DNA from: Rivularia sp. PCC 7116
GTDB taxonomy: Bacteria; Cyanobacteriota; Cyanobacteriia; Cyanobacteriales; Nostocaceae
Assembly (NCBI RefSeq): GCF_000316665.1
Contig: NC_019678.1
Coordinates: forward strand, 2,666,001 to 2,730,000
Direction: 5' to 3'
DNA: 64,000 nucleotides
The notes beneath the pieces are model-generated. The model was given only the letters and a program-made list of their open reading frames with translations, ran no database searches and was not told where the DNA came from. Below, one piece after another: positions 47,654 to 57,540 of the stretch. A program made the position numbers and the translations under genes. Position 1 is the first letter of the stretch. Every line of letters begins with the position of its first letter.

Positions 47654-50600
47654 TCAAACTGTAATAGTTATTCTTCCTTGATTACCGTAACCAACTTCGG
47701 TTACTAAACGATTGGGATCGTGTAATTCGGCTTGGATGTGCTTGACGCAGTTGTGGGCGTTAATTTCTGGGTGTATATCAATTGCTCTACAAAAGACTTT
47801 GTCCCATTCCCAGGTAAGTGTTTTGGTAAGTCCGAATAATCCACCAGCGATGGCGCTAAAATTCGCTTTATGTTCTAATCCAAAAGCACCATCAAGTCGA
47901 GCTACTGTATAAAAGCAGCCATGTCCATTTTCTGCTGCTGCATTAAGAGATTTTTTCAGATGCTTAGCAATCAAGAAAACTTGTTTGACTATTGCCTTTT
48001 CTTCTTCGGGATATTGGACACCTTTAGCAACAGTATTAAATATTGGATGAATATGGATAAAAGCACCTATGGAACCGCAATTGGCGGTAATCGCTGTTAG
48101 CTGTTGCTGTAAATGCTTCTCGGTTGTATCTTCTAAAATTATATTTTTGATATTACTCGGTAATACCGAAGGTGCGGGAATTATTGATTGGGGAAAGCTT
48201 AGTACTACGACTTTTAAACCGCTTTGAGTTAATGATTCGGCTAATTCGGAAGTAGTGGGGGAACCATCATCAGTAATTAAGACGATGTTTCCCTCGGGTA
48301 ATGCAAATTCTAAGAAATCTGGTTCGGGAAGGAATTGCAATTTAGCCGCATGTCTTGCAACTCCCCCAATTTCATTTAATTGCTGACTGGTGTCAGAGTA
48401 TGGCTTTTTTTTTTCACCTCCAGATAATGTCTGGAGATATTCAACTATTTGTCCGATTGTCCTTAATTCGCTGATTTCTTCTAGATTATCGGGTTTAGGT
48501 AAATCGGGGTATGCTTCTTGTAACGCACCCATGATTTCTACACGTTTGATAGAATCAATACCTAAATCGGCTTCCATATCCATATCCATTTCCAGCATTT
48601 CGACAGGATAACCCGTCTTTTCGCTGGTTATTTCTAACATGGTTTGACCGAGGTTGCTAGTATCAACGCTAGCTGTATTATCTGCTAATGTCTCAGTTAG
48701 GATAGTTTCTAATTCTGGTATTGCTATTGCTGTTTCCGATGTCGGAACTGCATCAACTTCTTGTTGTGTAGGTTGACTAACTTCCACTTCAGGAGTTTCT
48801 GCTGCTGTAGTTGTGGTGTTAGAAGCAGTAGCATTAGCAGAATCAGAAGAAAGAGATTGCAAGTACTCAACTATTTGACCGATAGTACGCAGTTCGCTGA
48901 GTTCCTCTACGTTATCAGACTTCGGTAAATCAGGATACATTTCCTGCAATGCACCCATGATTTCTACTCGCTTAATCGAATCAATACCTAAATCAGCTTC
49001 CATATCCATATCCATCTCCAGCATTTCTACAGGATAACCCGTTTTTTCACTGGTGATAGCTAGGAGGTTTGTATCTAAATCTGATAAGTCTACGGTAGGG
49101 GAAAGAGATGGGGCGGGAGATTCTGGTTTTAATTCGCCATCGTTTTCAACTTTTGAAGTATTACCATTAGCTGGTATTTCTTCTGTAATGGTATTTTCGA
49201 CTTTAGGTTGTGGAGCTTTGTTTGTGGTAACTGCTACGGGTTCTGGTTTGGGTTCCGGTTTGGGTTCTGTTACGGCATTATTACCATTAGAAGCAACTTT
49301 GTCAGTGACGATATTTTCTAAAGTTGGCTGTGAAACTTTATTGCTGACGGGTAGTGTCAAGCTTGTTTTCACTTCTGGCTCAAGAATACCTTTAGTATCT
49401 TCGTTTTGAATTACCTGTTCGTATTCTTGCTGAATGTGTTGGAAGAAGTTTTTAGTATATTCTACTTGGTGTTGTAGATACTGTTCGTGAACTCGCAGAG
49501 TATCGCCTTGATGGCTGTGGAACTGAACCATGCCGCGTTCCAAGCTGTCAATAATTTTTGGCTTGAGTGTTTCGCCGGATTCAGTTTTCGCAAACAAGGA
49601 ATTCTGCTGCTGCATCAGTTGGAAAAATGTCTTAATATATTCCACTTGATGGTTGAGGTATTGAGCGTGAACTTGCAGATTCTCGTTTTGATTTTGTCCA
49701 AATTGAGTTAATACGTATTCCAAGCTTTCTAAAACTTGTTCGTAATTAATAGGTTGATTAGATTTAGGCTCGTTAGATTTACTTTGCATATGCATATTTA
49801 ATTTAGATATTGACTGCCCCAAGGAGGTAGAAGCGGTAGGATTTTCGATTTGATTTGTTGGTTGCTTTATTTCCTGCTCCTTTATTACTACTGCTTTACT
49901 ATGTCCGTTTCCGTTGTTGTTGTGGGAATTGGAACTGTAAGAAGAAGTAAGAGATTTTTGTACATTCTCTGCTTGTGCTGCTGTTTGTTTAACCTCCACA
50001 GAGCTTTTCATTGAAGTAGTTGCATCATTTGGCTTTACTGGCGGAACTGTTTGGGTAGATTGGCTTACCTTATTGGCATTAGAAACAGTTTCTATTTTTT
50101 TAGGAACAGATATTTCTACTTGATGCTGTTCGGAAAGAGCCTTTTCCCATCTCTGCTTTGTTTTCTCCGAGACATAATTACTACCATTTAATTTAATATT
50201 CAAACCTTTTTTAGTTTCAGCAGGTGGAAGAGGTTCTACCAATTGATAGGGGTCGAGATTTTTTAAGGTTATTCCGGCAACTCGTAACTGGATTACAGCT
50301 TCTCTCAAACAGTAGTCGCTATCTTTTCTAGGACTTGAGTTTAAAGCAATTGCCATGTGGGGGCGATCGCCTAATATATCTTTGACTAAGTTTGTGAGAA
50401 TTTTTCGCGGACCAAATTCAACGAAGCAATAACCACCCTCTGCATAGATGTTTTCGATTTCTTGTTTGAATAATACAGAATTAGATAGTTGTGATTCGAG
50501 AGTTTTTTGCAGAATGGTGGGGTCTGCTGAATGCTGTTTTCCTGTAACGTTAGTGTAGACGGGGATTTTGGGGGATTTGAAAGTAACGCTTTTGGTTGCG

Positions 50601-53179
50601 ATCGCAAAGGATTTTTGAGCGAAGGCTATCAAAGGTGTGTGGAATGCTGCTGCAACTGGTAGAACTACGGCAGCATGTCCGGAGTCGTGGAGAATTTGTT
50701 GGAGTTGATGAATTTCTGGTGTGGGACCAGCTAAAACTACTTGACGGGGTGAGTTCAAGTTGGCAATCTTGACTTCGGGATAGTTTTTGAGTACTGCCTC
50801 GATTTTACCCAAGTCTTCTTTTACCGCCAACATTGCACCGGTATCGTAGTTGGGGTCTTCAGGTGCCGCCATTGCTTGACCTCTAGCTTTAACTAAAGCA
50901 CAATAATCCGCGTCGCTCAATGCTTCGCTAGCCCACAGTGCTGTTAGTTCTCCGAAGCTATGCCCTGCTACAAAATCAGGTGTGAATCCAGCTTGCTGCA
51001 ATACCTTGTAGTATCCCGCGCTCAACATTCCAATCGCTGGCTGGGCGTATTCTGTACGCTGTAAGGCAGCAATTTGAGCATTTTTCTCGTTTTCCCCGAA
51101 TACTGAATGGGGAAAGACGATTTCTGAAAGGGGTTGCAGGTTGTCTTTAAGCAACAAACTATCCATGTAGCCGTAAAGCTTTCGCAATTGGGGGAAGTTC
51201 ATTAATACTTCTTTACCCATATTTAAATATTGCGAACCCTGTCCGGAGAATAAAGCGACTACTTTTCCTTGCAAATTCATTCCTTCGGAACGGTAATGAA
51301 TCCCAGTAGGATGTTCCCATTCGGTTGCTGATGGTTTATTTTTCAGCAAGTCGATGGTTACTTTCAGCCTTTTACAAGCTTCTGTTAAGGAGGATGTAAC
51401 AAAACCGATTCTGGCTGAAGATTGGGGAATTTCTTTAAATTTGCTGGCTTCTACTAACTCAGCATAATGCTTACTCCCTGCATCGGATTGTAACTTTTCT
51501 AAAGTAGTCGTGCAGGTTTGCAGCAATTGAGCGGGGCTGTCTTCAAAGAGAATTACCTGAGTGGGTGACTTATGCAAGCGGTATGCACTATTGTGGTCGC
51601 TGTTATATTCTTCTAAAACTACGTGATAATTAGTTCCACCAAAACCAAAAGAGCTTACACCGGCGCGTCTGGGGGCTTCTCCAATAGGAGAAATCCACGG
51701 ACGGGTTTCCGCATTCAAGTAAAAAGGAGAATGCTTGATATTCAGTTTGGGGTTGGGCTGAGTAACGTTGATGGTGGGCGGTAATACTTTGTGATGCAGT
51801 GCCAAAGCTGTTTTTATCAAACTAGCAGCACCAGCAGCAGCTTTGGTGTGTCCAATTTGCGATTTAACGCTACCCAAAGCAATATGCTGTCTCTCGAAAT
51901 TTTCATCGCTGAAGTATTCTCGCAAGGATGCAAACTCGGTGGGGTCGCCAGCCATAGTTCCAGTACCGTGGGCTTCTACTAAACCTACAGTTGCAGGGTC
52001 AAATCCGGCATCTTCATAAGCCCGTTCCAAAGCTTTGACCTGTCCTTCTTTTCGGGGTGCGTAAATACTCTTAAATCTGCCGTCGCTAGAAGTACCTATT
52101 CCCTTGATGACTGCATAGATTTTATCGTTATCTCTTTCTGCATCCGATAAACGCTTGAGAACTATCATCCCCAAACCTTCACCCAACATCATGCCGTCGG
52201 ATTTAGCATCAAAAGGTTTAACTTTATCTCCTGGAGAAACCGCAGGTGTTTTACTAAAGCTGATATATGCTGAAATCGAATTATCTGTATCAATTCCTCC
52301 AGTGAGCATCATATCGCTGCGATGCTCCACCAATTCACCAATAGCCATCTTTAAAGCAGCCAGAGAACTAGCACAAGCTGCATCCACCGTGCAGTTAAGC
52401 CCCCCTAAATTAAAGCGGTTGGCAATACGTCCGGCAATTACATTTGACAGCATTCCGGGGAATGCATTCTCATCCCACTGAACGTAAGCACTTTGAATTT
52501 TTTCAATAATTTTGTCTGTATCTTCGTCAGATAAACCGCTACTTTTTAAAGCTTTTTTCCATATCGGATACTGCAACCTCGAACTAAGCGGTACTCCTAA
52601 CTTCAAAGCCGCAGAACCTAAGACAACACCAACATTATCGCGATTAAATTCGCGCTTTTCATGGTATCCAGCATCTTCCATTGCTTCCTTCGCAACTACC
52701 AAACTTAATAGTTGCGAAACATCCGTAACTTCTAAAATATTCGGGGGTATACCAAATTCCATTGGGTTAAAATCAATGGACGGAATAAATCCACCTTTAT
52801 TACAATAAGTTTTATCTTCTTTAGTTCTAGGATTGCTATCGTAATAATCTTCTAAACTCCAATGAGTTTCGGGAATATCCGTTATACAATCTATTTTATC
52901 AACTATATTCTGCCAGTATTCTTGTATATTCCGAGCTTCGGGAAAAATTGATGCCATTCCAACAATGGCTATAGGATTATGTTGCAATTGTGTGTTAACT
53001 TTGTTCATTGAGATAGAATCTTTTGAGGACATTTTTCGTTTGACCTTAATAAACCTCTTCACAGCTTTTTCGCAATTGTTAATTTGGTCTTCCAATTGCG
53101 CCAATGCCTTATTGATGGATTGAGCCGACATATGACATAAAATAGATTTAGTATTGTTGCTTCCAAAAAGTGATTGCAT
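47654..53179 (-). CDS. hglE: HglE: PUFA-synthase-like polyketide synthase KS-AT-ACP-ACP-pseudoKR
   Basis: About 1841 residues from the ATG at 53179 (a TTG lies one codon earlier). Positions below count from that TTG. The KS (about 67-530) has Cys270 (VDAACASS), His405 and His445. The AT (about 640-940) has Ser742 (GHSFGE). A long linker carries a 28-residue repeat twice (about 1167-1193 and 1226-1254; VHAQYLNHQVEY / VHEQYLQHQVEY). Two ACPs follow, with phosphopantetheine Ser1402 and Ser1544 (GIDSIKRVEI in both), then a KR-like structural subdomain without catalytic residues (about 1627-1842). The architecture matches PfaA cut in its KR and the HglE synthases needed for heterocyst glycolipids. 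It is the first gene of the minus arm. Confidence 0.85.
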   Translation of the reverse strand: MQSLFGSNNTKSILCHMSAQSINKALAQLEDQINNCEKAVKRFIKVKRKMSSKDSISMNKVNTQLQHNPIAIVGMASIFPEARNIQEYWQNIVDKIDCITDIPETHWSLEDYYDSNPRTKEDKTYCNKGGFIPSIDFNPMEFGIPPNILEVTDVSQLLSLVVAKEAMEDAGYHEKREFNRDNVGVVLGSAALKLGVPLSSRLQYPIWKKALKSSGLSDEDTDKIIEKIQSAYVQWDENAFPGMLSNVIAGRIANRFNLGGLNCTVDAACASSLAALKMAIGELVEHRSDMMLTGGIDTDNSISAYISFSKTPAVSPGDKVKPFDAKSDGMMLGEGLGMIVLKRLSDAERDNDKIYAVIKGIGTSSDGRFKSIYAPRKEGQVKALERAYEDAGFDPATVGLVEAHGTGTMAGDPTEFASLREYFSDENFERQHIALGSVKSQIGHTKAAAGAASLIKTALALHHKVLPPTINVTQPNPKLNIKHSPFYLNAETRPWISPIGEAPRRAGVSSFGFGGTNYHVVLEEYNSDHNSAYRLHKSPTQVILFEDSPAQLLQTCTTTLEKLQSDAGSKHYAELVEASKFKEIPQSSARIGFVTSSLTEACKRLKVTIDLLKNKPSATEWEHPTGIHYRSEGMNLQGKVVALFSGQGSQYLNMGKEVLMNFPQLRKLYGYMDSLLLKDNLQPLSEIVFPHSVFGENEKNAQIAALQRTEYAQPAIGMLSAGYYKVLQQAGFTPDFVAGHSFGELTALWASEALSDADYCALVKARGQAMAAPEDPNYDTGAMLAVKEDLGKIEAVLKNYPEVKIANLNSPRQVVLAGPTPEIHQLQQILHDSGHAAVVLPVAAAFHTPLIAFAQKSFAIATKSVTFKSPKIPVYTNVTGKQHSADPTILQKTLESQLSNSVLFKQEIENIYAEGGYCFVEFGPRKILTNLVKDILGDRPHMAIALNSSPRKDSDYCLREAVIQLRVAGITLKNLDPYQLVEPLPPAETKKGLNIKLNGSNYVSEKTKQRWEKALSEQHQVEISVPKKIETVSNANKVSQSTQTVPPVKPNDATTSMKSSVEVKQTAAQAENVQKSLTSSYSSNSHNNNGNGHSKAVVIKEQEIKQPTNQIENPTASTSLGQSISKLNMHMQSKSNEPKSNQPINYEQVLESLEYVLTQFGQNQNENLQVHAQYLNHQVEYIKTFFQLMQQQNSLFAKTESGETLKPKIIDSLERGMVQFHSHQGDTLRVHEQYLQHQVEYTKNFFQHIQQEYEQVIQNEDTKGILEPEVKTSLTLPVSNKVSQPTLENIVTDKVASNGNNAVTEPKPEPKPEPVAVTTNKAPQPKVENTITEEIPANGNTSKVENDGELKPESPAPSLSPTVDLSDLDTNLLAITSEKTGYPVEMLEMDMDMEADLGIDSIKRVEIMGALQEMYPDLPKSDNVEELSELRTIGQIVEYLQSLSSDSANATASNTTTTAAETPEVEVSQPTQQEVDAVPTSETAIAIPELETILTETLADNTASVDTSNLGQTMLEITSEKTGYPVEMLEMDMDMEADLGIDSIKRVEIMGALQEAYPDLPKPDNLEEISELRTIGQIVEYLQTLSGGEKKKPYSDTSQQLNEIGGVARHAAKLQFLPEPDFLEFALPEGNIVLITDDGSPTTSELAESLTQSGLKVVVLSFPQSIIPAPSVLPSNIKNIILEDTTEKHLQQQLTAITANCGSIGAFIHIHPIFNTVAKGVQYPEEEKAIVKQVFLIAKHLKKSLNAAAENGHGCFYTVARLDGAFGLEHKANFSAIAGGLFGLTKTLTWEWDKVFCRAIDIHPEINAHNCVKHIQAELHDPNRLVTEVGYGNQGRITITV

Positions 53180-53455
53180 CAAAACTGTAGCGACTATAAA
53201 ATTCAGCTATAGCTATCTTTCTTCTTTAGATAGCATAGCTGCCCAATTAATAAACGGAAAAGTCTGACAACTAATTAATTAATTGGATAATAAACTTGGA
53301 TAAGTAAATTATAAATACTTTTTCCTAACTAAAATGTCAGGAGAAATGCAACCCCGATTAATTGATTGTTTTAAAAATGTTTAGATATTTTCCCCTACTT
53401 CTACTTTCCAATATTTTATCCTTATTTCGCGTCTATCCTGCGGTAGAATAAACCA

Positions 53456-53734
53456 CTAAATCAAACTAGTCTCGTGACATTGGGGTAGAAGGTCAATTAC
53501 ATTATTGAAGCTAGAAAAATAATCTTCTAATGCTTTTGCAGCAACACCAGTGAATTCCATCCATTCTTCTTGAGGGTTATTTGAAGACACTGTTTCCCAT
53601 TCAAAAGGGGCCGGTTTGGGAGTAGCTACTAAAACAGAAACGCTCTTTTTATCGGAGCCGGTTTGATTATTAAACCTTACTACGGCTATGTAATCCGTAT
53701 TAATGACAACGTTCTGTATTTTAATAAATGCCAT
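53456..53734 (-). CDS. Small conserved-looking hypothetical protein upstream of hglE
   Basis: A 92-residue soluble protein starting MAFIKIQNVVINTDYIAVVR and ending with EEWMEFTGVAAKALEDYFSS. The layout (a short beta-rich start and a final helix) resembles small proteins of cyanobacteria for which I know no function. It is on the hgl strand about 275 bases upstream of hglE. No motif suggests DNA binding or catalysis. Confidence 0.6.
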   Translation of the reverse strand: MAFIKIQNVVINTDYIAVVRFNNQTGSDKKSVSVLVATPKPAPFEWETVSSNNPQEEWMEFTGVAAKALEDYFSSFNNVIDLLPQCHETSLI

Positions 53735-54694
53735 AGCTAATTAAAATGCCTTGGAAGATAATTTTATGAACTGTAAACAATAATGTTTGACAAGTTAGTT
53801 ACAAAACCACAACATCAAAAACTTTGAAAAAAAATTGATAAATCATTTACTCCTACACACCTTTTTTTATGTTTGAATTTATCAAATTAATTGACAAACA
53901 GTTTCAGCTGTCACAAATATCGTAATTAGACTGATTTCAATTGTTAGTTATTCATTACTAATAAACTAATCATTAAATATCTAATTGCTGATTTGTTCTT
54001 GATTATTAGAATTAATACCAACAGTAGCACAGCTTAAACAAAGCGGATGATACGGTTTCGGGCAATTCGGAAATAATTCTAGATTTTTTCAACTGTTAAT
54101 TGGATAAAAAATATTCAGCCATAGTATCATCAGCAACTTGATATCTCTAGGGGTATTTTGACAAAAAGCCTAGAGTATATAAGCTTTTCTTGATTATGAA
54201 GTAGCTGTAAGGTTGTTGTAAAGGAATGTCGGTGGTTTAGATATTTGATTTAATATAGTTTTTTTTTACATGGTATTAATTCAAGGGAACATGATAATCA
54301 AAAAAGTATCAGTAATAGTCAATGGTTAAAAATCAAGTTAATATATCAACCCTAAACATATCAATTAACATTCATAAAAATAGTTACTATTGGTTATTTT
54401 AAGATTTCCTAATTGCTTATAGCAAATAATAGCTAATGGAGATACTTGCGGATATTTTTAACAAGGTTTATTGGAACTAACGGAAATAATCATATAGTTC
54501 GCTACGAGCAATTATGTAAATATGAAATGCTGTTTATGAGTAATTGCATTTAGGGGAAGAGGGGAAAAACAGTTAACAGTGAGCAGTGAACAGCGAACAG
54601 TTATGAGTAACTAACTACCAATTACCAATTACCAATGCCCAATGCCCAATGCCCAATTCCCAATTCCCAATTTTCAATTTTCAATTTTCAATTT
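53735..54694. other. intergenic region with low-complexity repeats at its end
   Basis: About 960 AT-rich bases lie between the small gene and the ParB-like gene. No gene is seen. From about 54570 there are short tandem units (CCAATTA, CAATGCC, CAATTCC, CAATTTT) leading up to the ParB-like stop. Searching by eye I did not find an exact GTA-N8-TAC NtcA-type site. Confidence 0.45.
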
Positions 54695-54702
54695 TCAAAA
54701 AT
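54613..54702. repeat. Short tandem heptamer tract (CCAATTA/CAATGCC/CAATTTT)n
   Basis: Successive runs of ACCAATT, CCCAATG, CCCAATT and TTCAATT units are seen, each repeated two to four times. The tract ends within the last codons of the ParB-like gene. Confidence 0.85.
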
Positions 54703-56104
54703 ACAAATAATTAGATCGGGCAATTTTTTCTGGTTGTTTATCCGTCCATCTTCTCCAACGCGATACTCCGTTACGAATTACATCGAGATTTTCGTCACCG
54801 ATGAAACAAACTCGGCGCATTTTTTCGCAAGTCATTAAAATTTCACCATTACCCATAAACGGCGCTATGACATAATTATTTTGAACAGTAAACATATTGA
54901 TTAAATACTGGATTATTCCTTCAACATTGTCTAGATTGACTGGCATGTCTGGTTTGACTATTGCTTCTCGCGAAAAAATGCCTACATATATTTTGCCCAA
55001 CAACAATTCATACTGAAAAGTCATCCGGGTGTTGCTGCAAAACTGATAAATATTGTTTTCCGAACGCAATACAGCCACAACCTTAGCTTCATCCACCAAA
55101 TAATCGTGATTCCATGCACCATAAAAATCGGCGTTTGCTGTGGGCGCGGCGTAGCTAATCGCCAAAGCAGCATTTGAAGGTAGCAGTTGAATAAAATCTT
55201 GTTGGGCAGTATCCCCGTAATATACAAGATGGCGATTGCCTAAAGTCCATTTATCGCCAATTTTTGACAGCGACTCTTGATTAAAAACTAACGAATTGAG
55301 AATTTTTGGCTGTTTCACTCTTTGTTGTTCCTTCTTGATTCCGGACTTCGCTTCGAGCTGTGCGATCGCGCTATGAAAGGCTTGTAGCTGTAATTCTTCT
55401 TGTTGTGCGCGTAATTTAGCTGCTATTTTGGCTTCTCGTTCGGCTTCCTCTTTATTGCCTTTGCTTTTCGCCATTTCATAAGCCTTTAAAGCTTTCTCTG
55501 CCAATATTCGTTCTTTTCTACCGGCTCTAGCAATATTGAGTAAAGTAGTTTTTTTGTCCGCTATAGGAGTTTTTTGAATTATTTTCTGGATTTTGGGAGC
55601 TATATCTCTGGCAATTTGTTTATCATGCTGCCAGCTACGTTCGCTATAACCAGCTTGTTTTGCTAGCTCTTGGGTGGTTTTGGGAGGTGGTGAAATTATT
55701 TCACCACCATTTTCTGAAGTTCTGAGAGTGTATTGATTGTCTCCAGCTTTCGCTCTTATTCCTAATTTGACTAGGATTTTTTCTCGTTCGAGTACTAGTT
55801 TGCCTCTTTCGAGGGGTTCTAGTTCGTTACGAATCAAATTTTCGTCAATTTCTGCTAATCTTGCATTTTCGTCGGAATCGTAAGTAACTATATTGCACTC
55901 AATCTGCTTAAAGCCCAGCAGCTTGCAGGCTGTTAAGCGATGCAATCCGGCAATCAAGTTAAAATCATCGTCTACCGTTATCGGATTAAGCAAACCATTT
56001 AACTCAATAGATTTTTTTAACTGCTCGACTTTCTCATCGTTGATTGGACGACGATTGTTACCGTATTTAATTTTTTCTATCGATACTTTAGATATTCCAG
56101 ACAT
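54695..56104 (-). CDS. ParB-domain protein fused to a degenerate adenine-methyltransferase-like domain
   Basis: A 469-residue protein. The N-terminal ParB/Sulfiredoxin-like domain has KYGNNRRPINDEKVEQLKKS, LNPITVDDDFNLIAGLHRLT and ENLIRNELEPLERG (about 14-99). A helical region with a Lys/Glu-rich coiled coil (about 200-265) follows. The C-terminal half is laid out like phage and plasmid N6/N4 DNA methyltransferases (VYYGDTAQQDFIQLL; YVIAPFMGNGEILMTCEKMR). However, the expected catalytic D-P-P-Y position reads ISYAAP and the SAM-loop FMGNGE is altered, so it is probably inactive. It sits between the two hgl arms. Its role there is unknown; it may bind DNA. Confidence 0.8.
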   Translation of the reverse strand: MSGISKVSIEKIKYGNNRRPINDEKVEQLKKSIELNGLLNPITVDDDFNLIAGLHRLTACKLLGFKQIECNIVTYDSDENARLAEIDENLIRNELEPLERGKLVLEREKILVKLGIRAKAGDNQYTLRTSENGGEIISPPPKTTQELAKQAGYSERSWQHDKQIARDIAPKIQKIIQKTPIADKKTTLLNIARAGRKERILAEKALKAYEMAKSKGNKEEAEREAKIAAKLRAQQEELQLQAFHSAIAQLEAKSGIKKEQQRVKQPKILNSLVFNQESLSKIGDKWTLGNRHLVYYGDTAQQDFIQLLPSNAALAISYAAPTANADFYGAWNHDYLVDEAKVVAVLRSENNIYQFCSNTRMTFQYELLLGKIYVGIFSREAIVKPDMPVNLDNVEGIIQYLINMFTVQNNYVIAPFMGNGEILMTCEKMRRVCFIGDENLDVIRNGVSRWRRWTDKQPEKIARSNYLYF

Positions 56105-57540
56105 AATTACTTTTCTTTGATAACCATATACCGACTGATATTTGATTGACTTTTGTATGCCTTGAAAATTTCAACAAGTAATGTTATGTCATAAAAATGA
56201 TAATAGCTTGATATCAAACTAATCTCTACAATAATCAATATAAAAGCTAAAGCCCAATTGTGATGAAATTATTCCTCCTATATTGCCTTAAATCAATCTA
56301 CTTGATAGCAAAAATATCATAGCTAAAAATAATCTTCATAAATTAAATTTTTTAAGTTCACCATTCTTCTATTTGAAGGTTAGGGACGTTAGCGAACAGC
56401 AATTTGCTCCCTAGGTAGATAAACTTAAATAATGAAATTGATAGAGTGTATTAATTGCCACCAAAATGCCGTAAAAAAAATATCTATGGTTATTTAATTT
56501 AGCTAAGCCATCGTTAGTACCAATGTAGAATTGGAACGGATATCTTTTGGTATGTACTGCGATAAAAGTCTTTTACCGTTTAGATTCAAATTTCCTTTCC
56601 AAAAATGAAGCGCTACATCTATAGTTAAATTATTTCATAGCGTGCTATTTGCAGTCAAATATATGTGTATGTCAGTGAAAAACTTTTCAAAAAAGCAGGT
56701 TGACAATATAGGACTTCTTTGACATACTTAAAGACAAGTTTTTTGAGCTATTGCCTAAACGCTTCCCACGGCTAATCGCTGGAATAAAAATTGAGTTTTT
56801 GTGAAGAGCGTTACTGCTATTTCCTAGAACAATACCTTATTAATAATATAGAATAAAAACTAGGAAATCGAAACTCCAGTGAACCATTAATTTTTTCCTA
56901 CACGATATTCATAATCTGTTAAACATTTTAGATTAAAAATTAAAGGTAAAAATTAATACTTTTGATTCTGTTGTTTCAGGTTTCATACACATTTTTAATT
57001 ACCTATGTACGCAGTTAAAGCGATGTCTATTTACAAATTATTTGAGGAATTAATACTGCAATCCAAAACATAATCCTCGCGAGTTTCCGATCGGGATATA
57101 ACCCCTGTCTTGTGACAAATCCCCATTTCATAGCGAAAGTTCGGCGTTGCTGATTAAAAGCATGAATAGCCCCCTAGCCCTCAAATTTAGGGAATTTAGG
57201 GGGTATCACTCCCAATAAAGAAGTAAATTCATACTTCAATTGAGCAATGCCGAAACTTCTATACACCTCATGTCTTGCACCATTCTCAAAAACAGTCGGG
57301 GGTTTCCAGGTTGAATTGAGAAGTGTATTGAAGGCTCTGTCTTTATAAAAGATGAAAATGGTGGAAGATAAACTGTATACAATTAGAAAAATTTTCAGCA
57401 CACAACTATCTGCTGTCTTTGCGTAAACCCGTCAAATTATTTAAGAACGGTTTTCGGGCAGAGTAAATCGGCTTTATTGAGTAAAAGTTACCTTCATCAA
57501 CGTTATAAGAAACTTGGCTCTTCACAATTGGAATCAAAAT
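56105..57540. other. long intergenic region between the ParB-like gene and the hgd arm
   Basis: About 1.4 kb without a credible gene. It contains the MITE-like element at 57140-57256 but no other structure I can name. It must contain the hgdB promoter. The minus-strand frame over the MITE is probably spurious. Confidence 0.5.
57140..57256. repeat. MITE-like element, second copy of the TCGGCGTTGCTGA family
   Basis: TTCGGCGTTGCTGATTAAAA at the left faces TGAGCAATGCCGAA at the right. The interior has GCATGAATAGCCCCCTA and TAGGGGGTATCAC arms. Ends and interior arms match the element at 2547-2825, which is longer. Confidence 0.65.

Noticed and set aside
48390-49409. Plus-strand frames over the ACP region of HglE
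   Set aside because: They lie opposite a very well supported polyketide synthase and arise from its biased codon use.
53180-54694. Search for NtcA-type (GTA-N8-TAC) sites ahead of hglE and in the gap before the ParB-like gene
   Set aside because: No exact match was found by eye; near matches such as GTA-N8-CAC near 53440 are too weak to report.
57174-57401. 75-residue minus-strand frame upstream of hgdB
   Set aside because: Its C-terminal third is encoded by the MITE-like element and the rest has no recognisable features.
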